In this document: positions 1 to 5,538 of the stretch, piece after piece
How positions within the stretch are numbered: the stretch's first letter is position 1
How the letters are laid out: each line of letters opens with the position of its first letter
NCBI GenBank assembly: GCA_022712835.1
Contig: JAFLJU010000069.1
Coordinates: 1 to 5,538, forward strand
Length of the DNA: 5,538 nucleotides
Source of the DNA: Desulfobacteraceae bacterium
Lineage (GTDB): Bacteria > Desulfobacterota > Desulfobacteria > Desulfobacterales > Desulfobacteraceae
Reading direction: 5' to 3'
Notes under the pieces: generated by a model
Database searches by the model: none
Told to the model about the DNA's origin: nothing
The model's input: the letters and a program-made list of their open reading frames with translations, nothing else
Translations under genes and position numbers: made by a program

Positions 1-1
1 A

Positions 2-547
2 TTAATCAAAACCACCATCGACATTATAGATCCCTATGATGGACAGACAAGCTTTAGGGATGAGACAGCGGCCTATGCCTTTTTCTCATCCCGAACGAGT
101 ATTGCCGCTTATTCAGAAAAAATTTCAAAATTTTTAAAACCAGATAATATAAAACCAAATCATCTAAAAAAGGGCAGACAGCCCCATACCCTAATCGGAT
201 TCAGTGTGGGAGCTTCTGCCATATGGCATTTGTCCGGCAACGTCGCTTTTGCCGGCATCCAACAGGCCCTTGGCTTTTATGGCGCCCAGATCCGGCATCA
301 CCCAAAGATCCGGCCGGTCTTTGCCACCCGGCTTATCTGGCCCCGGTCAGAACCCCATTTTGATGTGGATCACCTGATGTTAAATCTAAAAGATACCCCA
401 AACGTTTCCTGCCACAAGACAGGTGGCCTCCACGGATTTATGAATGAACGATCCCAAAATTTTGATGCAGGCTTGTACGAGGCCTGGCTTGGGAAAATCA
501 ATCAGAAAGACACACCAGATTACCTTACAATTAGCATGTCATCATGA
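2..547 (+). CDS. Dienelactone hydrolase family protein, 3' part (5' end outside window)
   Basis: The frame is open from the window edge to a TGA and gives 181 residues of a single-domain alpha/beta hydrolase; the start lies upstream. A GTG at 206 is internal and should not be used as a start, because family sequence continues before it (IIDPYDG at fragment residues 8-14). The nucleophile elbow is GFSVGA with Ser68, the small sheet/helix segment ALGFYG is at 89-94, and the catalytic His is H144 in LHGFMN. Members of the dienelactone hydrolase family use a Ser or Cys nucleophile in a Cys/Ser-Asp-His triad. The acid position seems to be Glu117 (RSEPHF) instead of the usual Asp; this is an alignment by eye. 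Such proteins are cytoplasmic hydrolases of esters or lactones, and the substrate here cannot be told. Perhaps 40-60 residues are missing at the N-terminus. The family call is fairly secure and the specificity is unknown. Confidence 0.8.
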   Translation, partial: LIKTTIDIIDPYDGQTSFRDETAAYAFFSSRTSIAAYSEKISKFLKPDNIKPNHLKKGRQPHTLIGFSVGASAIWHLSGNVAFAGIQQALGFYGAQIRHHPKIRPVFATRLIWPRSEPHFDVDHLMLNLKDTPNVSCHKTGGLHGFMNERSQNFDAGLYEAWLGKINQKDTPDYLTISMSS

Positions 548-571
548 ATCACGAAATTTTGAGTTGCTTTG

Positions 572-586
572 CACAATTATATTGTG
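572..586. repeat. 15-bp inverted repeat CACAAT-TAT-ATTGTG
   Basis: Two perfect 6-bp arms are separated by 3 bp, 25 bp after the hydrolase stop codon. The stem is AT-rich and no T-run follows, so it is a poor intrinsic terminator. It could be an operator upstream of the kinase promoter. Short dyads also arise by chance in DNA this AT-rich, so function is only a possibility. Confidence 0.3.
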
Positions 587-596
587 TAGGTTAAAT

Positions 597-637
597 TTGA
601 TTGAAATCAATTAAAACAATCATCTCAATCATAGAAT
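597..637 (+). promoter_or_regulatory. FNR/CRP-type box with -10 element, candidate kinase promoter
   Basis: TTGAT-TGAA-ATCAA at 597-610 is an exact match to the FNR consensus TTGAT-N4-ATCAA. A hexamer TAGAAT, one mismatch from TATAAT, lies at 632-637, separated from the box by 21 bp. In class II FNR promoters the box is centred near -41.5 and the gap to the -10 is about 22 bp, so the geometry fits activation with a start near 644-645 and a leader of about 75 nt before the kinase start. No good -35 hexamer is seen, as expected for such promoters. Which FNR/CRP-family regulator binds (FNR, HcpR or another) is inference. Confidence 0.5.
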
Positions 638-646
638 GATAGGCTC

Positions 647-661
647 TTTAAGTTGCTTAAA
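647..661. repeat. 15-bp inverted repeat TTTAAG-TTG-CTTAAA
   Basis: Perfect 6-bp arms flank a 3-bp spacer directly downstream of the transcription start predicted from the box and -10 element at 597-637. An operator there would suit repression, and in RNA it could form only a weak hairpin. The AT-rich context makes chance occurrence possible. Confidence 0.3.
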
Positions 662-718
662 TATATAATTAATATAACATTAAACTCAAGTTAGTTTCGA
701 TTTCAAAAAGGTTTTTAC

Positions 719-2719
719 ATGGCTAAAAAACCGACTTACAAAGAATTGGAAAATAAAATTCAGGCACTAGAGGCATCAGAATTCCAATGCAAACATGCCG
801 AAAAGACTTTCAGAGAAAAGAGTAAAAACCTCTCTTCTATTCTTGAAAGCAATCCCCATGGAATTGCAATGATCGACAGCAAGGGTAACTACCGTTATAT
901 CAACTCTTATTTTACAAAAATCACAGGATACACCATAGAAGAGATTCCCACCAAAAAAGACTGGTTAAACAAAGTCTATCCAGACCCGGAGTATAGAAAA
1001 AAAGTTACCGCAACATGGGAAAAAGATACCCACGAGTTAGGCATGGGGCAGCGTCGGGAATTTCACATCATATGCAAGGATGGTCAATCAAAATGCATAG
1101 AATTCAGATCTACCTTTTTAACAAATCAAACGATTTCTGTGCTGACAGATATCACCCAACGATGGAAAGCCAAAAAACAATTGAGGGAGAGTGAAGAACG
1201 GTTAAAAGCAATTTTCCAGGCAAACCCTGATCCAGTCGCGGTGTACGATACCAATAAGTATCCTTTATATTTAAATCCCGCCTTTACCGAGGTTTTTGGT
1301 TGGAGCTTAACCGAAGTGCAGACTATGGACATCCCGTTTGTTCCCGAAGATCAAAAAATGGCAACCAAACTTATGGTAAAGCAAATTTATCAATCGGGTA
1401 ACCCTGTTCGCTTTGAAACAAAAAGATTATCTAAAGACGGCAAAACATTAAACATTTTATTGAGTGCCGCTGGCATAAAAAATATTCATGGAATAGACCA
1501 TGGATTTGTCATAAATTTTAAAGATATTACCGAACAAAAAAGGACTGAAGCCCAGCTTCGACAGTCTCAGAAGATGGAAGCCATCGGGACCCTTGCCGGC
1601 GGAATTGCCCATGATTTTAATAATATTTTATCTGGTATTTTCGGATATGCCCAACTGACGGAAATGAGTCTAAATAATCCGGACAAAGCCCGAGAACAAA
1701 TAAAACAAGTGGTCAAAGGAGCGCAAAGAGCAAGTGACCTGGTTCAACAGATCCTGACGTTCAGCAGACAGACCGAATATAAAAAGTATCCGATTAAATT
1801 ATCCTTAATTGTCAAAGAAGCAATCAAATTTTTGCGTTCCTCAATACCCGCGACCATTGAAATACAGGAAAAGATACTCTCCCGGTCAACCATAATGGCG
1901 GACCCGACCCAGACCCACCAGATCATCATGAATCTTTGCACAAATGCCTACCAGGCCATGCGCGAGTCAGGGGGAACCTTAACGGTTCAGTTGGATGATA
2001 TCAAAATTGTTAGCCAGGAGCCTTCAATAACAAACCCATATATACCGGGCAATTTTATCAAACTTGAAATCAGGGATACCGGCCACGGCATGGACAACGA
2101 AACCCAGGCAAAAATGTTTGATCCCTATTTCACGACCAAAAACCCTGATGAAGGGACCGGGTTGGGATTGGCTGTGGTTGACGGAATTATTAAAAAACAC
2201 CATGGTTTTATAAGAGCAAACAGTGAGCTGAACCGTGGCTCAACCTTTCAGGTATTCTGGCCCACAACCGAAAACAAGAGTGCCAATTGTCTTCCAGGGG
2301 AAAAGGCAACATCACTCAAGGGCTCTGAACACATAATGTTCGTGGATGATGAACCGGATATTTTAAATTCACTGGGGGGAATTCTGGAAAAACTTGGATA
2401 CCAAGTCAGCGTTTTCAGGGATACAACATCTGCATTTCAGGCATTTGTAAAAAACCCGGACTATTTTGATCTCATCGTCACCGACATGATAATGCCCCGG
2501 ATGACAGGCAATGAACTTTGCGTCAAAGTGTTAAACATTCGAAAAAGTATGCCGATTATTCTGTGCGCAGGCTCTAATGACAATTTTACCCAGAACATGG
2601 CCGACTCGATCGGGATCAGCAAATATATTCAAAAACCCTTAACGGGTCCGGGACTGTCTTCCTTAATCCGAGAAATACTGGATGATAAAGAGATTGCACA
2701 TCAAACGCAACTGGCTTAA
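719..2719 (+). CDS. PAS-PAS hybrid sensor histidine kinase with C-terminal receiver domain
   Basis: This is a 666-residue soluble sensor kinase with no hydrophobic membrane segment, so sensing should be cytoplasmic. In order it has an N-terminal coiled coil (about 5-35), PAS 1 (about 38-147), PAS 2 (about 160-275, ending in the PAC-like KDITEQK), HisKA with the phospho-acceptor His298 in GGIAHDFNN, and a HATPase. The HATPase shows an N box with N405 and N409, D453-G455 (DTGHGM), an F box FDPYFTT and a G2 box GTGLGL (479-484). The receiver (about 538-655) has acidic residues D543/D544, phospho-acceptor D589 (VTDMIMP) and K639. The conserved switch Thr/Ser is Ala617 (LCAGS instead of LCTG), which is odd. 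The ATG is preceded by a weak AAGG 7 nt upstream. No response regulator gene adjoins it, so it is an orphan kinase, and ligand and partner are unknown. Its DNA is more AT-rich than dapF and rnd. Confidence 0.93.
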   Translation: MAKKPTYKELENKIQALEASEFQCKHAEKTFREKSKNLSSILESNPHGIAMIDSKGNYRYINSYFTKITGYTIEEIPTKKDWLNKVYPDPEYRKKVTATWEKDTHELGMGQRREFHIICKDGQSKCIEFRSTFLTNQTISVLTDITQRWKAKKQLRESEERLKAIFQANPDPVAVYDTNKYPLYLNPAFTEVFGWSLTEVQTMDIPFVPEDQKMATKLMVKQIYQSGNPVRFETKRLSKDGKTLNILLSAAGIKNIHGIDHGFVINFKDITEQKRTEAQLRQSQKMEAIGTLAGGIAHDFNNILSGIFGYAQLTEMSLNNPDKAREQIKQVVKGAQRASDLVQQILTFSRQTEYKKYPIKLSLIVKEAIKFLRSSIPATIEIQEKILSRSTIMADPTQTHQIIMNLCTNAYQAMRESGGTLTVQLDDIKIVSQEPSITNPYIPGNFIKLEIRDTGHGMDNETQAKMFDPYFTTKNPDEGTGLGLAVVDGIIKKHHGFIRANSELNRGSTFQVFWPTTENKSANCLPGEKATSLKGSEHIMFVDDEPDILNSLGGILEKLGYQVSVFRDTTSAFQAFVKNPDYFDLIVTDMIMPRMTGNELCVKVLNIRKSMPIILCAGSNDNFTQNMADSIGISKYIQKPLTGPGLSSLIREILDDKEIAHQTQLA

Positions 2720-3567
2720 ATAAAAAAACTGCCATCAAAAACCTGGGTGGCCGGACCGGTCTTAAAAACATGGCCGCTTTTTTCATCCCAGTGAATTTCA
2801 AGATCCCCGCCAGCAAGGTGAACCACAGCCCGGTTTCCGGTTCTTTTGGTAAGTTTTGACGCCACAAGACTGGCACAGGCACCGGTACCGCAGGCAAGGG
2901 TGATCCCCGCCCCCCGCTCCCATACCTTCATTTTAAGTTCGGTGTCAGAAACCACTTGGATGAACTCCACATTGGTTTTTTCCGGAAACCGGTCATGGGT
3001 TTCAACAGCCCTGCCAATCCCCTCCACATCCACGGCAGTGATATCCGGAACAAAGATCACGGCATGGGGATTTCCCATGGAAACCATGGTGACCAAAAAG
3101 CTACCAGCACTGGTTTCAATTGATTCCTCAACCGCACTCCCCTTGTCGCAGACAAAAGGGATATCCTTACAAGACAGAATCGGCGTCCCCATGTCCACTT
3201 TAACCGATGTTACCCGATTGTTTTCATCCACAAAGACTTCGGGAATAACGGTTCCGGCAAGGGTCTCAACCCGCATGGATTTTTGGGTCAGTATTTTGTT
3301 TTCATAGAGGTATTTGGCAAAACACCGTATCCCGTTTCCGCACATCTCGGGTTCAGACCCGTCGGAATTGATGATCACAAACCGGATGTCATGGTCCCTA
3401 GATTTTTGGGCCAGAATGATGCCGTCCCCGCCAATCCCAAAATGCCGGTCACACATTTTTCTGGCAAGAGCCGGGTAACCCATGGCACTTTCAATCCCTC
3501 CATCCCGGTCATCCAAAATCACAAAATCATTGCCAAGCCCTTCCATCTTAGAGAACTTAATTTCCAT
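2716..3567 (-). CDS. dapF: Diaminopimelate epimerase
   Basis: DapF interconverts LL- and meso-2,6-diaminopimelate without a cofactor, the step before lysine and the source of the peptidoglycan cross-linking residue; it is cytoplasmic. The 283 residues match the usual family length. The two catalytic cysteines are Cys76 in EMCGNGIRC and Cys226 in ACGTGACA. Substrate-contacting residues of the family are present: N13 (GLGNDF), N67 (INSDGS), N166 (GNPHAV), N199 (KTNVEF) and E217-R218 (WERGAG). The ATG at 3567 is well supported, because AAAGGAAG at 3572-3579 ends 4 nt before it and MEIKFSKMEGLGNDF is the canonical N-terminus. It lies 81 nt downstream of rnd on the same strand, probably in the same transcript. 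Its TAA stop overlaps the stop of the convergent kinase gene. Nothing suggests inactivation. Confidence 0.98.
   Translation of the reverse strand: MEIKFSKMEGLGNDFVILDDRDGGIESAMGYPALARKMCDRHFGIGGDGIILAQKSRDHDIRFVIINSDGSEPEMCGNGIRCFAKYLYENKILTQKSMRVETLAGTVIPEVFVDENNRVTSVKVDMGTPILSCKDIPFVCDKGSAVEESIETSAGSFLVTMVSMGNPHAVIFVPDITAVDVEGIGRAVETHDRFPEKTNVEFIQVVSDTELKMKVWERGAGITLACGTGACASLVASKLTKRTGNRAVVHLAGGDLEIHWDEKSGHVFKTGPATQVFDGSFFI
2722..2751 (-). terminator. Possible intrinsic terminator inside the 3' end of dapF
   Basis: Read on the minus strand, GCCACC (2751-2746) can pair with GATGGC (2736-2731) with one C-A mismatch and a 9-nt loop. After AG comes a run of seven T (2728-2722). The T-run encodes the last Phe-Phe of DapF, so the whole element sits before the stop codon. 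The stem is weak and terminating ribosomes would cover it, so this is a tentative call. No counterpart for the plus-strand kinase transcript is visible. Confidence 0.3.
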
Positions 3568-3592
3568 GTTGCTTCCTTTAACTTACATCTTT

Positions 3593-3631
3593 ATCTTTTC
3601 TTTTCGTTTTTTATTTTCGTCTTTTATTTTC
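3593..3631 (-). repeat. Three imperfect 13-nt purine-rich tandem repeats in the rnd-dapF spacer
   Basis: On the minus strand, in transcription order, the units are GAAAATAAAAGAC, GAAAATAAAAAAC and GAAAAGAAAAGAT. The first two differ at one base; the third differs from the first at two. The block fills about half of the 81-nt spacer and ends 13 nt before the dapF Shine-Dalgarno sequence. An unstructured A/G-rich leader like this could aid ribosome loading or attract an RNase or RNA-binding protein (inference); simple replication slippage is the plain alternative. Confidence 0.6.
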
Positions 3632-3648
3632 AGGATAATTTAACCGTC

Positions 3649-4773
3649 CTATCCAAGAAGTTTAATTATCTCATCCCCCAGGGCTTCTATCTGCCAGTTG
3701 CGCAAAGTTCCCATCTTCTCAAGGGCGGGAAGAGTTCGGGGATTCTCAAATGCAAGGGCCGATATCAGGTTGTTGTTAATTAAAAAACCCGGTTCCATAC
3801 CAATGGAGACGCTTAATTTTTCCCGCATTTTTTTCAAGGATTCGATGCGCTCCAATACCTGTGGACTTTTCCGGGGCAGACGGGTTTTGGGGTAAGTTGG
3901 CAATTCACCGTGGGGCAGGGCCAGGGCTGCGATAATGGCCTCCTGGCACAAATGGCCGTACATATCTGCCTGTTTTTTACTCAGGGCCCTGATGGAAACC
4001 ATGGTATCGACGGCACGGGGCCGATGGGTGGCAAGGGCCGTCAACGAGTCGTTGGATAAAATTTTAAACAGGGGCAGATCTTTTTTAGCGCCCATGTCCA
4101 GGCGGACCTTAAGCAGGTTTTCCAAAATTGCCAGGGTTCTGTTGTCCATTTTCCCGGCCCCCTTAAATTTTTTAAACAAGGGCAATTGATGATTGGACTC
4201 GTATCTCACACTGGCCTGGGCCTCAAATTCTTCCTTTGCCCAGGAAAGTCGATTCATCTTTTCAAGCCGCTCTTTTATGCGGTCATGGAGCTCAATCAGG
4301 TTGGCCACATCCCCCACGGAATAGGCAATCATATCATCTTTTAAGGGACGCCGGGACCAGTCCACCTTTTGGAATCTTTTGTCCACAAATATGCCAAAGT
4401 GCTCCTTTAACAAGGCACCAAGCCCCCGTTCCCGGACGTTTAAAAACCGGCAGGCAATTTCCGTATCAAAAAGGTTTTCAATGCGAACCCCCATTTCCCT
4501 GTCTATACTTCTGACATCAAAATCAGACCCATGGAAAATTTTAACGATCTCTTTATTTTCAAGCAGCGCGACAAAGGGGGAGAAATCCTTGATTAAAAAA
4601 GGGTCCACCAGAAATGCCTGGTCCTTCCCTGCAATCTGGATCAAACAGATTTTTTCCTTGAAACAATGCATGGAGTCTGCCTCCAGATCCACACCGATTA
4701 TTTTTTCCTCGCCAAGACCCTTGCAGACCGTTTCCAATTCCCCATCCGACTCAACAAACTTAAAATTCAACAT
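3649..4773 (-). CDS. rnd: Ribonuclease D
   Basis: RNase D is a 3'-to-5' exoribonuclease that trims tRNA precursors and other small stable RNAs in the cytoplasm. The 374 residues match E. coli RNase D in length. The N-terminal DEDDy exonuclease domain (about 1-170) has motif I D29-x-E31 (VDLEADS), motif II with D86 (HGSDFDV) and motif III Y151-x3-D155 (YSVGD), so all metal-binding acids and the Tyr are present. An HRDC domain follows at about 208-288 and a second, more divergent HRDC-like region at about 305-374. The ATG at 4773 has AAGGGA a few bases upstream. The gene is divergent from thrS, and its TAG is followed 81 nt later by dapF on the same strand, suggesting an rnd-dapF operon. The assignment to RNase D over other DEDD exonucleases rests on the HRDC region and length. 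Confidence 0.95.
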   Translation of the reverse strand: MLNFKFVESDGELETVCKGLGEEKIIGVDLEADSMHCFKEKICLIQIAGKDQAFLVDPFLIKDFSPFVALLENKEIVKIFHGSDFDVRSIDREMGVRIENLFDTEIACRFLNVRERGLGALLKEHFGIFVDKRFQKVDWSRRPLKDDMIAYSVGDVANLIELHDRIKERLEKMNRLSWAKEEFEAQASVRYESNHQLPLFKKFKGAGKMDNRTLAILENLLKVRLDMGAKKDLPLFKILSNDSLTALATHRPRAVDTMVSIRALSKKQADMYGHLCQEAIIAALALPHGELPTYPKTRLPRKSPQVLERIESLKKMREKLSVSIGMEPGFLINNNLISALAFENPRTLPALEKMGTLRNWQIEALGDEIIKLLG

Positions 4774-4781
4774 CTTTTCCC

Positions 4782-4810
4782 TTGATTGTTTACATCACTT
4801 CTTCTAAAAT
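4782..4810 (+). promoter_or_regulatory. Candidate sigma70-type promoter for thrS
   Basis: TTGATT (4782-4787) and TAAAAT (4805-4810) are separated by exactly 17 bp, matching 4/6 and 5/6 consensus positions. Transcription would start near 4817, giving a leader of about 27-40 nt. There is no room for a T-box or long attenuator leader, unlike some aminoacyl-tRNA synthetase genes. The -35 lies only 9 bp from the rnd start codon, so it overlaps the rnd leader. Confidence 0.5.
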
Positions 4811-4817
4811 TCTTATT

Positions 4818-4844
4818 TTTATATTTAAAACCAATTAAACACAA
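4818..4844 (-). promoter_or_regulatory. Weak candidate promoter for rnd-dapF
   Basis: On the minus strand TTGTGT (4844-4839) precedes TATAAA (4823-4818) with a 15-bp spacer, shorter than the optimum. rnd needs a promoter in this short divergent gap or inside thrS, and this is the best pair I could find. In AT-rich DNA such matches are common, so confidence is low. It would overlap the thrS leader. Confidence 0.22.
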
Positions 4845-4855
4845 TGGAAAATAAA

Positions 4856-5538
4856 ATGATTAACATAACATTTCCAGATAATGCTGTAAAACATTTTGAA
4901 GATATCCCCACTGGAATGGAGATTGCCCTGGGCATTTCCGAAGGATTTGCACGAAATTGTGTAGCGGTCAAAATCAACGACCACCTCCAGGACTTAAGCC
5001 TTCCCATCAAAGAAGATGCACAGGTAAGCTTTATTACCGCCAATGATGATGCAGGCCTTGAGGTTCTGCGCCATTCCTCAGCCCATGTCATGGCAGAAGC
5101 CGTGCTGACCCTCTACCCCGACGCCAAACTGACCATCGGTCCCGTGGTAGAGGATGGGTTCTATTATGATATTGATATGGCCCCCATATCCGAAGATGAC
5201 CTGGCCGCCATTGAAACAGAAATGAAAAAAATCATCAAGACCAAGAACACGTTTGAGCGCCGGGTGGTCTCCAAGGAAGAAGCCTTGGAAATTTTTGCAG
5301 ACAACCCCTTTAAGCTGGAACTGATCAATGAACTTTCCGACCAGGAAATTTCCCTCTACCAGAACGGAAACTTCATCGATCTTTGCCGGGGCCCCCATAT
5401 TCCCCAGACCGGTATGATCAAAGGATTCAAACTGTTAAAAATATCGGGTGCCTATTGGCGTGCAGACCAGACAAGACAGCAGCTACAGCGACTCTACGGC
5501 ATTTCCTTTTTTGACAAAAAGAAACTCAATCAATATGT
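4856..5538 (+). CDS. thrS: Threonine--tRNA ligase, N-terminal part (runs off window)
   Basis: ThrS charges tRNA-Thr with threonine. The 227 residues visible cover the TGS domain (about 1-61, MINITFPDNAVKHFE) and most of the editing (tRNA SAD) domain that removes mischarged serine. The editing motifs are complete: H73-x3-H77 (RHSSAH), matching E. coli numbering, and C177/H181 in LCRGPH. The run GAYWRAD...LQRLYG leads toward the catalytic core, which lies beyond the window. The ATG at 4856 is preferred because MINIT is the usual family N-terminus and GGA sits 7 nt upstream; an in-frame ATG at 4844 would add four residues (MENK) but has no Shine-Dalgarno sequence. It is divergent from rnd. Genes such as infC, rpmI and rplT often follow thrS in bacteria but cannot be seen here. 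Confidence 0.95.
   Translation, partial: MINITFPDNAVKHFEDIPTGMEIALGISEGFARNCVAVKINDHLQDLSLPIKEDAQVSFITANDDAGLEVLRHSSAHVMAEAVLTLYPDAKLTIGPVVEDGFYYDIDMAPISEDDLAAIETEMKKIIKTKNTFERRVVSKEEALEIFADNPFKLELINELSDQEISLYQNGNFIDLCRGPHIPQTGMIKGFKLLKISGAYWRADQTRQQLQRLYGISFFDKKKLNQY

Noticed and set aside
206..547. GTG at 206 as the start of a small 113-residue protein
   Set aside because: The same frame is open to the window edge and carries hydrolase family sequence, including the nucleophile Ser just before this GTG.
2846..3307. 153-residue open frame on the plus strand opposite dapF
   Set aside because: It is antisense to a fully conserved dapF, lacks recognisable domains, and the Ser/Thr-rich composition is typical of a shadow frame.
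3633..3654. GGATA/TATCC inverted repeat at the end of rnd as a terminator
   Set aside because: The stem is only 5 bp with a 12-nt loop and is followed by purines, not a T-run, on the minus strand.
3283..3783. 166-residue plus-strand frame spanning the dapF start, spacer and rnd end
   Set aside because: It overlaps two well-supported genes and the repeat tract, and shows no family motifs.
4782..4797. TTGAT-N7-ATCA as a second FNR-type site in the rnd/thrS gap
   Set aside because: The spacing is 7 instead of 4 and the second half is incomplete; TTGATT is better explained as a -35 element.
4236..4807. Plus-strand frames opposite the N-terminal half of rnd
   Set aside because: They are antisense to the intact RNase D exonuclease domain and have no recognisable domain.
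5078..5398. 106-residue minus-strand frame within thrS
   Set aside because: It lies opposite the conserved ThrS editing domain, so it is a shadow.

Overview
The window holds five genes, with no RNA genes, insertion sequences or CRISPR. It reads as ordinary chromosomal DNA from a Gram-negative anaerobe, most likely a Desulfobacterota (Desulfobacter/Desulfobacula-like) sulfate reducer. That placement is an inference from the style of the histidine kinase (N-terminus MAKKPTYKELE, a coiled coil, stacked PAS domains, a C-terminal receiver) and the mixed AT/GC composition. It was not checked by database search.

Layout: (1) positions 2-547, + strand, are the 3' part of a dienelactone-hydrolase-family alpha/beta hydrolase. 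(2) Positions 548-718 are an AT-rich intergenic region with an exact FNR-type box (TTGAT-N4-ATCAA), a -10-like hexamer at the right distance, and several other short dyads. (3) Positions 719-2719, + strand, encode a soluble PAS-PAS-HisKA-HATPase-REC hybrid histidine kinase with no partner regulator gene in view. (4) Positions 2716-3567, - strand, are dapF (diaminopimelate epimerase), converging on the kinase with a shared TTAA at the two stop codons. (5) Positions 3649-4773, - strand, are rnd (RNase D), upstream of dapF and probably co-transcribed with it across an 81-nt purine-rich spacer that carries three 13-nt repeats. (6) Positions 4774-4855 are a short divergent promoter region. (7) From 4856 to the window end, + strand, is the N-terminal part of thrS (threonyl-tRNA synthetase).

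The dapF, rnd and thrS genes are housekeeping: lysine/peptidoglycan precursor synthesis, RNA 3' processing and tRNA charging. The kinase and hydrolase are accessory. I do not see a convincing new multi-gene system. The points most worth checking are the FNR-like control region of the kinase, the receiver domain in which the conserved Thr/Ser is Ala, the overlapping stops with a possible terminator inside dapF, and the repeat-bearing rnd-dapF spacer.
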